From contig NZ_CAUFUE010000014.1 of NCBI RefSeq assembly GCF_959029255.1, positions 50,926 through 114,925 on the forward strand: DNA of 64,000 bases. Reading direction: 5' to 3'. Below the pieces are notes generated by a model that was given only the letters and a program-made list of their open reading frames with translations, was not told the origin of the DNA and searched no databases. The DNA is from an uncultured Bacteroides sp. Lineage in GTDB: Bacteria; Bacteroidota; Bacteroidia; Bacteroidales; Bacteroidaceae. The position numbers and the translations under genes were made by a program. This document shows, one piece after another, positions 33,757-41,627 of this stretch (its first letter is position 1; each line of letters starts with the position of its first letter).

Positions 33757-34584
33757 TTACTCAAACCTCATCATATCCGCCAACTGCACAAAATAATCAT
33801 TCGACCAAATATCCAGTTCTTTGGGATGCTTGACAAAAGGAAGCACATCACTTTTTACCTGATTCATATTTGCCGAAACCAGCTTCTCCTTTAACTGGGC
33901 CATGAACGTCTCACGCTCAATCACTTCATTATTAAACTGGAGGGCACGCTCGGCAAGATGCGTAAACCCCAATGGTATATTATGGCGGACATACCATTCG
34001 AAGTCGTACCAATCGCGACCTTTTACTCGATTCTTCCATGCACGATAAACCAATGCGTGCATCTTTCCGGCAAACAAGTCGGGAAGAGCGAAGCAACGGG
34101 TCATAAAAGAATGTGGTTGTAGCAGAAGCTTCTGCTCCGTTCTGAAATTCAAAGGAGGTTGGGTATCAACTTCAATTTTTATCTTAATAGTCTTGTCAGT
34201 CTGAAAAGAAATATCGTACACATCCGTATTGTCTTTCAAGAAAGCAGACTCTATATTGCCAAAATTCTTTTTGTCTTTCTTTTTAATTTCCACTTCCCTA
34301 CCTACGATAGCAAACTCATCTATTATGGGTTGAAAGTATTTTGTGAAGTCAAAATTGTCATCAGGAACAAGAAGGGAAAAATCCATATCCTCGCTAAAAC
34401 GCTGAAGACCATGAAAAATCCGAAGGCAAGTGCCTCCATAGAAAGCCGCCACATCAAAGAAGCCCCCATTGTAAAGACCGGCAAGAATCACCTGCTGGTT
34501 TACCTCAAAAATCGCGTTCCGCTTCTGCTGTTCCGTAGATAAATCGTATGCGGAAAGCATACTGTCATAAATATCATTCTTCAT
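33757..34584 (-). CDS. AbiEii/AbiGii-type nucleotidyltransferase toxin
   Basis: A 275-residue protein of the AbiEii family, the toxin of type IV toxin-antitoxin systems that blocks growth and can abort phage infection, likely by nucleotidyl transfer to tRNA. The nucleotidyltransferase core GGTCLRIFHGLQRFSEDMDF shows the GGT turn and the DMD metal motif. KMHALVYRAWKNRVKGRDWYDF is the conserved second part. Its start overlaps the antitoxin stop by 4 bp (ATGA type), so the two are translationally coupled. Confidence 0.92.
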   Translation of the reverse strand: MKNDIYDSMLSAYDLSTEQQKRNAIFEVNQQVILAGLYNGGFFDVAAFYGGTCLRIFHGLQRFSEDMDFSLLVPDDNFDFTKYFQPIIDEFAIVGREVEIKKKDKKNFGNIESAFLKDNTDVYDISFQTDKTIKIKIEVDTQPPLNFRTEQKLLLQPHSFMTRCFALPDLFAGKMHALVYRAWKNRVKGRDWYDFEWYVRHNIPLGFTHLAERALQFNNEVIERETFMAQLKEKLVSANMNQVKSDVLPFVKHPKELDIWSNDYFVQLADMMRFE

Positions 34585-35207
34585 TTCTTCAACAATTTCA
34601 ATAATGTCCGTATTGAATCGGCTTTTTTCCCGACCTTAACGTATTCCTCAAATATTTCAGCGTTCATCCGTCTGAAATCCTCCAATTCCATCCGTATATC
34701 CTCTTCCAAATAAATCTCAGCATCTTTCAGGTAACGAAGATTTACTTGGGGAGAATTGGCAATCAAATCGCACAATGCCTTTTCCGGAGTTGCCATCACA
34801 AAAGCATAATCGTCATTTCTAATATTGGTCAAGCCCACGGAAAATGCTTTTTTCGAGATATGCGTATATTCAAACCGCCCCAACGAAGTATCAAAATCGC
34901 GGGAATGCTTCAATGTCATAGACTGCTTGATGTACACCCCCTCGGGTATTAAACCATAATAACGTAAAGCCGATGACATAGAAACATACGAAGGGGCATA
35001 AAGATGATTGGCTATCAATTCCGTTGATAGAATTTTGCCTGTTACTTCCGGGCTACATACATAAAGCCCCCTCTTGAGACGGATAATTTGCTTATCGCGC
35101 TCAAGTAACCTGATTTTTTGATTTCCTCCCTTGATGTGAGGAAAGAGAGATTCTAAAGCGGAAGCCGTTACGGGTATATTGCCTAACTGTTCCAATGGAT
35201 TTTTCAT
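34581..35207 (-). CDS. AbiEi-type antitoxin/transcriptional regulator
   Basis: A 208-residue protein with an N-terminal winged-helix region (LESLFPHIKGGNQKIRLLER) and the AbiEi/DUF6088-like body, SYVSMSSALRYYGLIPE and VMATPEKALCDLI. In type IV systems the antitoxin does not bind the toxin but represses the operon and counters the toxin effect. It is first in the operon, with a 4-bp overlap to the toxin gene. The promoter box ends only 5 bp before the ATG, so the mRNA may be leaderless. Confidence 0.9.
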   Translation of the reverse strand: MKNPLEQLGNIPVTASALESLFPHIKGGNQKIRLLERDKQIIRLKRGLYVCSPEVTGKILSTELIANHLYAPSYVSMSSALRYYGLIPEGVYIKQSMTLKHSRDFDTSLGRFEYTHISKKAFSVGLTNIRNDDYAFVMATPEKALCDLIANSPQVNLRYLKDAEIYLEEDIRMELEDFRRMNAEIFEEYVKVGKKADSIRTLLKLLKK

Positions 35208-35211
35208 AATG

Positions 35212-35219
35212 CAAAGATA
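35212..35219 (-). promoter_or_regulatory. -7 box of the abiE-type operon
   Basis: TATCTTTG on the reverse strand, a full TAnnTTTG match, ending 5 bp from the start codon at 35207. Transcription should start at or next to the A of the ATG. Confidence 0.55.
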
Positions 35220-35415
35220 GATATTTTTTGAATAGAAAAATATATATTGTATGCTTTTCTGTTCAAAATTTAGCCATTAATGAAGTTTTTCCCCTTCATA
35301 ATAATTGCTATTTGCCGGAAAACGCTACCTGTGCATTCAACAAGCGTTCTGTCCCATGCCGACATAAACATCCTTCGTTCCTATATAAAGTACCTTTCAT
35401 TGCTTTATAAACTTA

Positions 35416-35498
35416 AAATGAAGGCTTTGTTTCTATAAATGAAGATTTCGTTTTTATAAATGAAGCCTTTGTTTTTAAGAATGAAGGTTTTGTTCTAA
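35416..35498 (+). repeat. Tandem array of four 21-bp units
   Basis: Units of the form AAATGAAGnnTTTGTTTnTAT start at 35416, 35437, 35458 and 35479 (the last has 20 bp). They share the AATGAAG core and differ at a few bases. The array lies between the AbiE operon and the promoter of the GH97 region. No gene is supported in 35208-35725. Confidence 0.8.
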
Positions 35499-35725
35499 GT
35501 TTATCCTGCCTCTAAACAGACTTTACATCCTATGCAATATATGTTTGCATGGGGAGTTACACTGTTTAATTTCACACGATGATAGAAATGGAAACTTGGC
35601 TTCTGTATTTGTTGAAGCAGTTATTAAAATGTGTTTGTTAAAACCTCTATTTATTATGTTAATTGTTAACTTGCTTGTAGTTTCGCTAAACCATGTTATA
35701 AGATGGGGCTATTGCCTCCTAAAAT

Positions 35726-35755
35726 TTGGAGATTTCCCAAAAGTCCGTACCTTTG
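35726..35755 (+). promoter_or_regulatory. Full consensus promoter upstream of the GH97 gene
   Basis: TTG at 35726-35728, a 19-bp spacer and TACCTTTG at 35748-35755. Transcription would begin near 35760 and soon reach the hairpin at 35801. Confidence 0.8.
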
Positions 35756-35800
35756 CAATGTGTTTTTCATAGTATTAGATTTAAGGTTAACAAAAAGATT

Positions 35801-35828
35801 GGCTGTCTGGGATAGATAGCCTTTTTTT
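35801..35828 (+). terminator. Terminator-like hairpin about 40 nt after the promoter
   Basis: GGCTGTCT (35801-35808) pairs with AGATAGCC (35814-35821) with one G-U, followed by seven Ts. It would end the transcript from 35760 after about 65 nt. Confidence 0.75.
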
Positions 35829-35867
35829 ATGCCCTATACTTTTGCGCTTTATACTTTTATGCCTTAT

Positions 35868-35879
35868 GCAAACGTTTGC
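35868..35879. promoter_or_regulatory. LacI-family-type operator upstream of GH97
   Basis: GCAAACGTTTGC is a perfect 12-bp palindrome with the central CG typical of LacI/GalR-family sites. It lies about 55 bp before the -7 box of the GH97 gene. A near copy occurs upstream of the GH13 amylase at 50615. Confidence 0.65.
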
Positions 35880-35934
35880 CGATAAATCGAACATCTTTTC
35901 ACTTCATTGCTTCTGATGTTAGTTCTTTCCTACT

Positions 35935-35942
35935 TATATTTG
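35935..35942 (+). promoter_or_regulatory. -7 box of the GH97 gene
   Basis: TATATTTG fits TAnnTTTG and lies 30 bp before the ATG at 35973. The nearest TTG is 25 bp upstream, longer than usual. Confidence 0.5.
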
Positions 35943-35972
35943 CATCACGAACATTATTTTTAAAACCATAGC

Positions 35973-38135
35973 ATGAGAAACATGAAAGCAATCTGCACTA
36001 AATTGGCCTGCTTCCTGCTTGTATTGTTCATTAGCGGTACAGCAATGGCAGAGAGTATTACCTCTCCTAACGGACAACTTCAACTAAACTTTTCGGTAAA
36101 CGCTCAGGGCGAACCTGTTTACGAACTTTTCTATAAAGGAAAAGCTGTGATTAACCCCTCTAAACTTGGTCTGGAACTGAAAAATGACCCGGGACTGATG
36201 AATGGATTTACTTTGGCTGACGCCAAAACCGCTACGTTTGATGAAACGTGGGAACCGGTATGGGGAGAAGTCAAGAAAATCCGTAACCATTACAATGAGT
36301 TGGCTGTGACGCTGAATCAGAAAGCTCAGGATCGTAATATCATTATCCGTTTCCGTCTTTTTGATGACGGACTTGGTTTCCGTTACGAATTTCCTTTGCA
36401 GAAGAATTTGAATTACTTCGTTATCAAGGAAGAGCATTCACAGTTTGCCATGACCGGTGACCATACTGCATTCTGGATACCGGGCGATTATGATACCCAA
36501 GAATATGATTATACTGAATCCAAGTTATCTGAAATTCGTGGCTTGATGAAGGGGGCTATTACTGAAAACTCCTCGCAGACGCAATTCTCTCCTACAGGAG
36601 TTCAGACTTCTTTGCAGATGAAAACAGCCGATGGCCTGTATATCAATCTTCACGAGGCCGCTTTGGTTGATTATTCTTGCATGCACTTGAATTTGGATGA
36701 TAAGAATTTCGTTTTTGAGTCTTGGTTGACTCCTGATGCGGTGGGCGACAAGGGATATTTGCAAGCTCCTTGTAAATCGCCGTGGCGCACGGTTATCGTT
36801 AGCGATGACGCTCGTGATATTCTTGCTTCCAAGATTACTCTGAACTTGAATGAACCTTGTGCATACGAAGATGTTTCCTGGATTAAACCGGTGAAATATG
36901 TTGGTGTTTGGTGGGAAATGATTGCCGGTAAAAGTACTTGGGCTTATACGGATGACTTGCCTTCTGTTAAATTAGGAGAAACAGATTACTCGAAAACCAA
37001 GCCGAACGGCCGTCATGGCGCCAACAATGAAAATGTAAAGAAATACATTGATTTTGCTGCCGAGCATGGCTTTGACCAGGTATTGGTAGAGGGTTGGAAC
37101 GAAGGTTGGGAAGACTGGTTCGGCAAATCAAAAGATTATGTATTCGATTTTGTGACTCCTTATCCTGATTTTGATGTCAAGATGTTGAATGCATACGCTA
37201 AAAGCAAGGGCGTGAAGTTGATGATGCACCATGAAACTTCCGGTTCGGTGCGCAATTATGAGCGTCACATGGACAAGGCCTATCAGTTTATGGTAGATAA
37301 TGGATATAATGCGGTGAAGAGCGGATATGTAGGAAATATGATTCCTCGCGGCGAACATCATTACGGACAGTGGTTGAATAATCACTATCTCTATGCGGTG
37401 AAGAAAGCGGCCGCTTACAAGATTTGTGTGAATGGACACGAAGCAGTACGTCCCACCGGCCTGTGCCGTACGTATCCTAACCTGATTGGTAATGAGTCTG
37501 CCCGTGGTACTGAATATGAGGCATTTGGCGGCAGCAAACCGTTCCATACCACATTGCTTCCGTTTAATCGTTTGATTGGCGGACCGATGGATTATACTCC
37601 GGGCATTTTCGATACGAAGCTGGATTTTATGGGTGACAAACCTCACGGACAGGTGCAAACGACTCTTGCCAAGCAATTGGCTTTGTTTGTGACACTCTAT
37701 AGCCCATTGCAGATGGCTGCCGATTTGGTAGAAAACTATGAGAAGCATATAGATGCTTTCCAGTTTATTAAAGATGTCGCCGTAGATTGGGACGACAGTA
37801 AATATATTGAAGCTGAACCGGGTGACTATATTACGGTAGCTCGTAAGGCGAAGGGAACCGGTAACTGGTTTGTAGGCGGTATTACGGATGAGAATGCACG
37901 TACGGCAAACTTTACTCTTGATTTCCTTGAACCGGGTAAACAGTATGTTGCTACCTTGTATGCAGATGGTAAGGATGCCGATTACAAAGAAAATCCTACA
38001 TCCTACCAGATAAAGAAAGGTATTGTAACCAACAAAACAAAAATGTCTGTAAAGGAAGCACGTAGCGGTGGTTTTGCTTTGAGTTTGATTGAAGCTACCC
38101 CTGCTGATAAAAAGGCTGTGAAGAAATGGAAATAA
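35973..38135 (+). CDS. GH97 alpha-glucosidase (SusB-like)
   Basis: A 720-residue exported family 97 glycoside hydrolase with signal peptide ending GTAMAES. The N-terminal beta-sandwich is followed by the barrel (WWEMIAGKSTWAY, DQVLVEGWNEGW) and a C-terminal beta domain. Glutamates in KLMMHHETSGS and NESARGTEYEAFGG match the base and acid region of the inverting GH97a type, so alpha-glucosidase is more likely than the retaining alpha-galactosidase. It probably acts in the periplasm on starch-derived sugars. It is not next to a susCD pair. The start may be 35982. Confidence 0.9.
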   Translation: MRNMKAICTKLACFLLVLFISGTAMAESITSPNGQLQLNFSVNAQGEPVYELFYKGKAVINPSKLGLELKNDPGLMNGFTLADAKTATFDETWEPVWGEVKKIRNHYNELAVTLNQKAQDRNIIIRFRLFDDGLGFRYEFPLQKNLNYFVIKEEHSQFAMTGDHTAFWIPGDYDTQEYDYTESKLSEIRGLMKGAITENSSQTQFSPTGVQTSLQMKTADGLYINLHEAALVDYSCMHLNLDDKNFVFESWLTPDAVGDKGYLQAPCKSPWRTVIVSDDARDILASKITLNLNEPCAYEDVSWIKPVKYVGVWWEMIAGKSTWAYTDDLPSVKLGETDYSKTKPNGRHGANNENVKKYIDFAAEHGFDQVLVEGWNEGWEDWFGKSKDYVFDFVTPYPDFDVKMLNAYAKSKGVKLMMHHETSGSVRNYERHMDKAYQFMVDNGYNAVKSGYVGNMIPRGEHHYGQWLNNHYLYAVKKAAAYKICVNGHEAVRPTGLCRTYPNLIGNESARGTEYEAFGGSKPFHTTLLPFNRLIGGPMDYTPGIFDTKLDFMGDKPHGQVQTTLAKQLALFVTLYSPLQMAADLVENYEKHIDAFQFIKDVAVDWDDSKYIEAEPGDYITVARKAKGTGNWFVGGITDENARTANFTLDFLEPGKQYVATLYADGKDADYKENPTSYQIKKGIVTNKTKMSVKEARSGGFALSLIEATPADKKAVKKWK

Positions 38136-38172
38136 CTAGGGTAAAAAGAGTTTCTGATTAGGCATTAGTTGG

Positions 38173-38208
38173 CTCCCCGTAGATTTTGGTTCTGCGGGGA
38201 GTTTTTTT
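38173..38208 (+). terminator. Terminator after the GH97 gene
   Basis: CTCCCCGTAGA pairs with TCTGCGGGGAG (38191-38201) with one G-U, then seven Ts. Confidence 0.9.
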
Positions 38209-38220
38209 GTCCGTTATTTG

Positions 38221-39630
38221 TCATTGGTTTCTGTTCTGTTTCAGGGTAGAGGTTTCCGATAGCCTGAGGCTGCTTACTATTGCTGCTGCCAGAGCGAATA
38301 CGCTACCGGTTATCAGACAGACTGCCGTACTTTTACCTGTTGCCACCCAACTAAACAGTAGGGCGACAAACGTAGTACCCAGGGTTTGTCCCATAAGGCG
38401 AGCCATCCCCATCATGCCACTGGCACCTCCGGAACGGTTGGTAGGGGCGGAAGAAATAATCGTACTGTTATTGGGTGTCTGGAACAAACCGAATCCGGCT
38501 CCACAAAGTGCAAGTCTCCAAATGATACCGGTAATAGTTGAATCAGAGTCCAGGCTTGAAAGGGAATAGAGGCCGATGCCGAATATCACCATGCCGATAC
38601 TGCCCAGGATGCCCGGATGAATTCGTTCAACCAGATAGCCTGCGATGGGTGCGGTGATTAAGGAGGCTAGTGGCCAGGGGGTGAGTAGCAGTCCTGTCAT
38701 TACTTCGCTATGTCCCAATGTGTTCTGCAAGAAGAAAGGCAATGATATCATGGCAAGCATCTGTGCGGTGAACGAACATATAGATGTAATTATAGAGAGT
38801 CTGAAAATTGGGATTTTCAGCAAATCCAGGGGTAACAGGGGAGACTCCTGCCCTAATTGCCGGCGTACATAATAGGTGCCGACCACTGCCAAGACTATAA
38901 GTTGAAGAATCAGATAATCATAGCGCTCATGATGGGCGAAACCGTCCAATGTGTAAATCAACAATCCGAAAGTGACGGCATTGCTAATGGCGCTTATCGT
39001 ATCGAATTTCCGTTTAGAAACTTTTTCTTGTCGGGGCAGGTGTTTGATACCCAGTATCAGTGCTATGGCACCTAAAGGCAGATTGATTGCAAACAGCCAA
39101 TGCCAGGAAGCGATGGATAAAATACCACTGGCCACAGAAGGGCCTGCCGCCGCCGATATGGCGATGACCATAGCGTTAATACCCATGCCGCGTCCTATCC
39201 GGCTTTTGGGATAAATGAGACGTAATAGGGCAGTGTTTACGCTGGTGATGGCAGATGCGCTGAAGCCTTGGAAGACGCGGGCGATAGTCAGTGTCCAGAA
39301 AGAATCGGACAAAGCACAGATGAGTGACGTGATACAGAATAACCCGACTCCATAAATAAATATTTTCCGGTAACCGAAAATTTCTCCCATGGATGAAAAA
39401 GAAAGCAGGGATACGACGATGGCAAGTTGGTAACCGTTCACAATCCATGTGGTTACGGAGGGCGAGGTACCGAAGTCGTGGGATAGAGTAGGGAGGACGA
39501 CATTACTGATGTTGATGTCGAGTACCGACATGCACAGCGCAAACCCGATGGCTAGTATTGCCCATATACGCTGGGGGAGGGGTAATCCGTCGGTTTCATT
39601 TATTCCTTTGTTATTCTCTTCTGGAATCAT
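38221..39630 (-). CDS. MFS multidrug transporter, DHA2 (EmrB-like) family
   Basis: A 469-residue protein with about 14 membrane helices, the count of the DHA2 drug:proton antiporters. Seen: SVLDINISNVVLPTL in helix 1 with the DHA2 D-x-N pattern, ATTWIVNGYQLA-like motif (SVTTWIVNGYQLA), motif A region SSMGEIFGYRKIF, and motif C-like GPSVASGILSIASWHW. It should export drugs or toxic metabolites with the proton gradient. A 6-1-6 inverted repeat just upstream suggests local repression, but no regulator is adjacent. Confidence 0.9.
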   Translation of the reverse strand: MIPEENNKGINETDGLPLPQRIWAILAIGFALCMSVLDINISNVVLPTLSHDFGTSPSVTTWIVNGYQLAIVVSLLSFSSMGEIFGYRKIFIYGVGLFCITSLICALSDSFWTLTIARVFQGFSASAITSVNTALLRLIYPKSRIGRGMGINAMVIAISAAAGPSVASGILSIASWHWLFAINLPLGAIALILGIKHLPRQEKVSKRKFDTISAISNAVTFGLLIYTLDGFAHHERYDYLILQLIVLAVVGTYYVRRQLGQESPLLPLDLLKIPIFRLSIITSICSFTAQMLAMISLPFFLQNTLGHSEVMTGLLLTPWPLASLITAPIAGYLVERIHPGILGSIGMVIFGIGLYSLSSLDSDSTITGIIWRLALCGAGFGLFQTPNNSTIISSAPTNRSGGASGMMGMARLMGQTLGTTFVALLFSWVATGKSTAVCLITGSVFALAAAIVSSLRLSETSTLKQNRNQ

Positions 39631-39656
39631 AAAACGATTTTTCTTTTATTGAAACA

Positions 39657-39669
39657 AACGACAGTCGTT
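39657..39669. promoter_or_regulatory. Palindrome upstream of the MFS gene (possible repressor site)
   Basis: AACGAC-A-GTCGTT is a perfect 6-1-6 inverted repeat, 27 bp before the MFS start. Drug-exporter genes are commonly controlled by TetR or MarR proteins through such sites. No such gene is in this window. Confidence 0.45.
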
Positions 39670-39750
39670 GAGGTTCGGACTCATGGGTGAAAATAAGTTT
39701 TTTTAGAAATTGTATTGGCAGAATATGGCGCTAACAAGGAAACTTCTTTG

Positions 39751-39758
39751 TACCTTTG
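39751..39758 (+). promoter_or_regulatory. -7 box of the PurF-like gene
   Basis: TACCTTTG fits TAnnTTTG and ends 37 bp before the ATG at 39796. No TTG is seen at the usual distance. Confidence 0.5.
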
Positions 39759-39795
39759 CGCCCGTTAATAAAATAACTAATAACACAAGAAAATT

Positions 39796-41205
39796 ATGGG
39801 AGGCTTTTTCGGAACAGTTGCCAAGGCAAGTTGTGTGGCAGACTTGTTTTACGGCACAGATTATAATTCGCATTTAGGGACAAAACGCGGTGGATTGGCA
39901 ACATACGATGCAGACAATGCAGTGTTTACGCGTTCTATCCATAATTTGGAAAGTACTTATTTCCGCACAAAGTTTGAAGACGAACTGGATAAGTTTAAAG
40001 GAAATGCCGGTATCGGAATTATCAGTGATACAGATCCCCAACCGCTTATCCTGAACTCCCACCTGGGGCGCTTTGCCATCGTAACGGTAGCTAAAATTGT
40101 GAATTTGCAGGAACTGGAGGCCGATTTATTGGCGCAGAATATGCATTTCGCCGAACTGAGTTCCGGAAAAACTAATCAAACTGAACTTATTGCACTGCTC
40201 CTTATTCAAGGTAAGACTTTTGTAGAAGGAATAGAAAACGTATTTAAGCATATCAAGGGCTCTTGTTCCATGTTGCTGCTTACGGAAGACGGTATTATAG
40301 CTGCCCGTGATAAATGGGGGCGTACACCTGTTGTCATCGGTAAAAAAGAAGGTGCATACGCTGCAACGAGTGAATCGAGCAGTTTCCCGAATCTTGGTTA
40401 TGAAATAGACCGTTATTTGGGGCCGGGCGAAATAGTCCGTTTGCGTCCCGACAGCGTGGAGCAGATGCGTAAGCCTGATGAAGAAATGCAGATTTGCTCA
40501 TTCCTATGGGTTTATTACGGTTTCCCGACTTCTTGCTATGAAGGCAAAAATGTGGAAGATGCCCGTTTTACTTCCGGTTACAAGATGGGACAGACTGATG
40601 ACTCTGAGGTGGATTGCGCTTGCGGTATTCCTGATTCCGGTGTAGGTATGGCACTGGGGTATGCAGAAGGAAAAGGCGTGCCCTATCATCGTGCCATATC
40701 CAAATATACGCCGACTTGGCCCCGTAGTTTTACTCCCAGCAAGCAGGAAATGCGTTCGTTGGTGGCTAAGATGAAACTGATTCCTAATCGTGCCATGCTC
40801 GAAGGCAAGCGTTTGCTGTTCTGTGACGATTCCATTGTTCGCGGCACGCAGTTGCGGGATAATGTGAAAGTACTTTATGAATATGGCGCCAAGGAGGTGC
40901 ACATCCGTATTGCATGTCCTCCATTGATATACAGTTGTCCGTTTGTAGGCTTTACGGCTTCTAAGGGTGATCTTGAGTTGATAACCCGTCGTGTCATCAA
41001 GGAGTTGGAAGGTGACGAGAACAAGAATCTTGAAAAATATGCCACTACCGGTTCGCCTGAATATGAGCGGATGGTGGAAGTGATTCGTGAACGTTTCGGG
41101 CTTTCTTCTTTGAAATTCAATACTTTGGAGACGCTGGTTGAGGCTATCGGCCTGCCCAAATGTAAACTTTGTACTCATTGTTTCGACGGTAGCAGCCATT
41201 TTTAA
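39796..41205 (+). CDS. Amidophosphoribosyltransferase (PurF)-like protein without the N-terminal cysteine
   Basis: A 469-residue protein with PurF layout: class II glutamine-amidotransferase fold, then a phosphoribosyltransferase domain whose PRPP loop reads LLFCDDSIVRGTQL. PurF makes phosphoribosylamine, the first step of purine synthesis. Classical PurF needs a Cys right after Met; here the chain opens MGGFFGTVAK and the next Cys is at about residue 13. Glutamine use by the normal route is therefore unlikely. It may use ammonia or be a diverged paralog. CACGIPDSGVGMALGYAEG and the C-terminal CKLCTHCFDG are other landmarks. Confidence 0.85.
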   Translation: MGGFFGTVAKASCVADLFYGTDYNSHLGTKRGGLATYDADNAVFTRSIHNLESTYFRTKFEDELDKFKGNAGIGIISDTDPQPLILNSHLGRFAIVTVAKIVNLQELEADLLAQNMHFAELSSGKTNQTELIALLLIQGKTFVEGIENVFKHIKGSCSMLLLTEDGIIAARDKWGRTPVVIGKKEGAYAATSESSSFPNLGYEIDRYLGPGEIVRLRPDSVEQMRKPDEEMQICSFLWVYYGFPTSCYEGKNVEDARFTSGYKMGQTDDSEVDCACGIPDSGVGMALGYAEGKGVPYHRAISKYTPTWPRSFTPSKQEMRSLVAKMKLIPNRAMLEGKRLLFCDDSIVRGTQLRDNVKVLYEYGAKEVHIRIACPPLIYSCPFVGFTASKGDLELITRRVIKELEGDENKNLEKYATTGSPEYERMVEVIRERFGLSSLKFNTLETLVEAIGLPKCKLCTHCFDGSSHF

Positions 41206-41234
41206 TTGACATATAGCCGCTGATGAATAAAAAA

Positions 41235-41272
41235 GGAGCGTGAATTGCTTGGCAATTCACGCTCCTTTTTTT
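41235..41272 (+). terminator. Terminator after the PurF-like gene
   Basis: A perfect 14-bp stem (41235-41248 with 41252-41265) and a seven-T run. Confidence 0.95.
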
Positions 41273-41300
41273 ACCTTTACAGCAATTAAAAAAGATAATT

Positions 41301-41588
41301 TTTCTTTCACCATAGAGGACACGGAGTCTCACAGGGTTTTAAATCTTTTAGGCGCGAATAACGCGGACGACGCGGATTTAAGGCTACGCTGTGTCTCTGA
41401 TTTTTTCGACGCTGATTGAGCGGATGAGGCGGATTTTTTTACTTTGTTGCTACTCAATAAAGAATCAGCGTTATTAGCGTCATCTGCGTCATCTGCGTCT
41501 GAAAAATTAAAATCCGCATAATCCGCTGAATCAGCGTCGAAAAAATTAAAAACTCTGTGAGACTCTGTGTCCTCTGTGGTGAAAAACT
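41301..41588. repeat. Nested inverted-repeat element, about 290 bp
   Basis: Outer arms 41301-41340 and 41549-41588 match as inverted repeats with about three changes (core CAGAGGACAC / GTGTCCTCTG). Second arms 41401-41437 and 41511-41547 share TTTTTTCGACGCTGATT inverted. An inner pair with AATAACGC/GCGTTATT words and short direct GTCATCTGC repeats lies between. There is no open reading frame. The outer end is homologous to the palindrome at 10648. It fills the gap between the PurF-like gene and pepT. Confidence 0.8.
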
Positions 41589-41627
41589 AAATTCCGATTT
41601 ATAGCATTTAATTAAAATCGTAATAGT

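Noticed and set aside
35545..35772. Small forward open frame of 75 codons
   Set aside because: Contains the promoter at 35726-35755 and no start signal or known pattern; it looks non-coding.
41301..41588. Insertion sequence
   Set aside because: No transposase frame and no clear target duplication at the ends; kept as a repeat.
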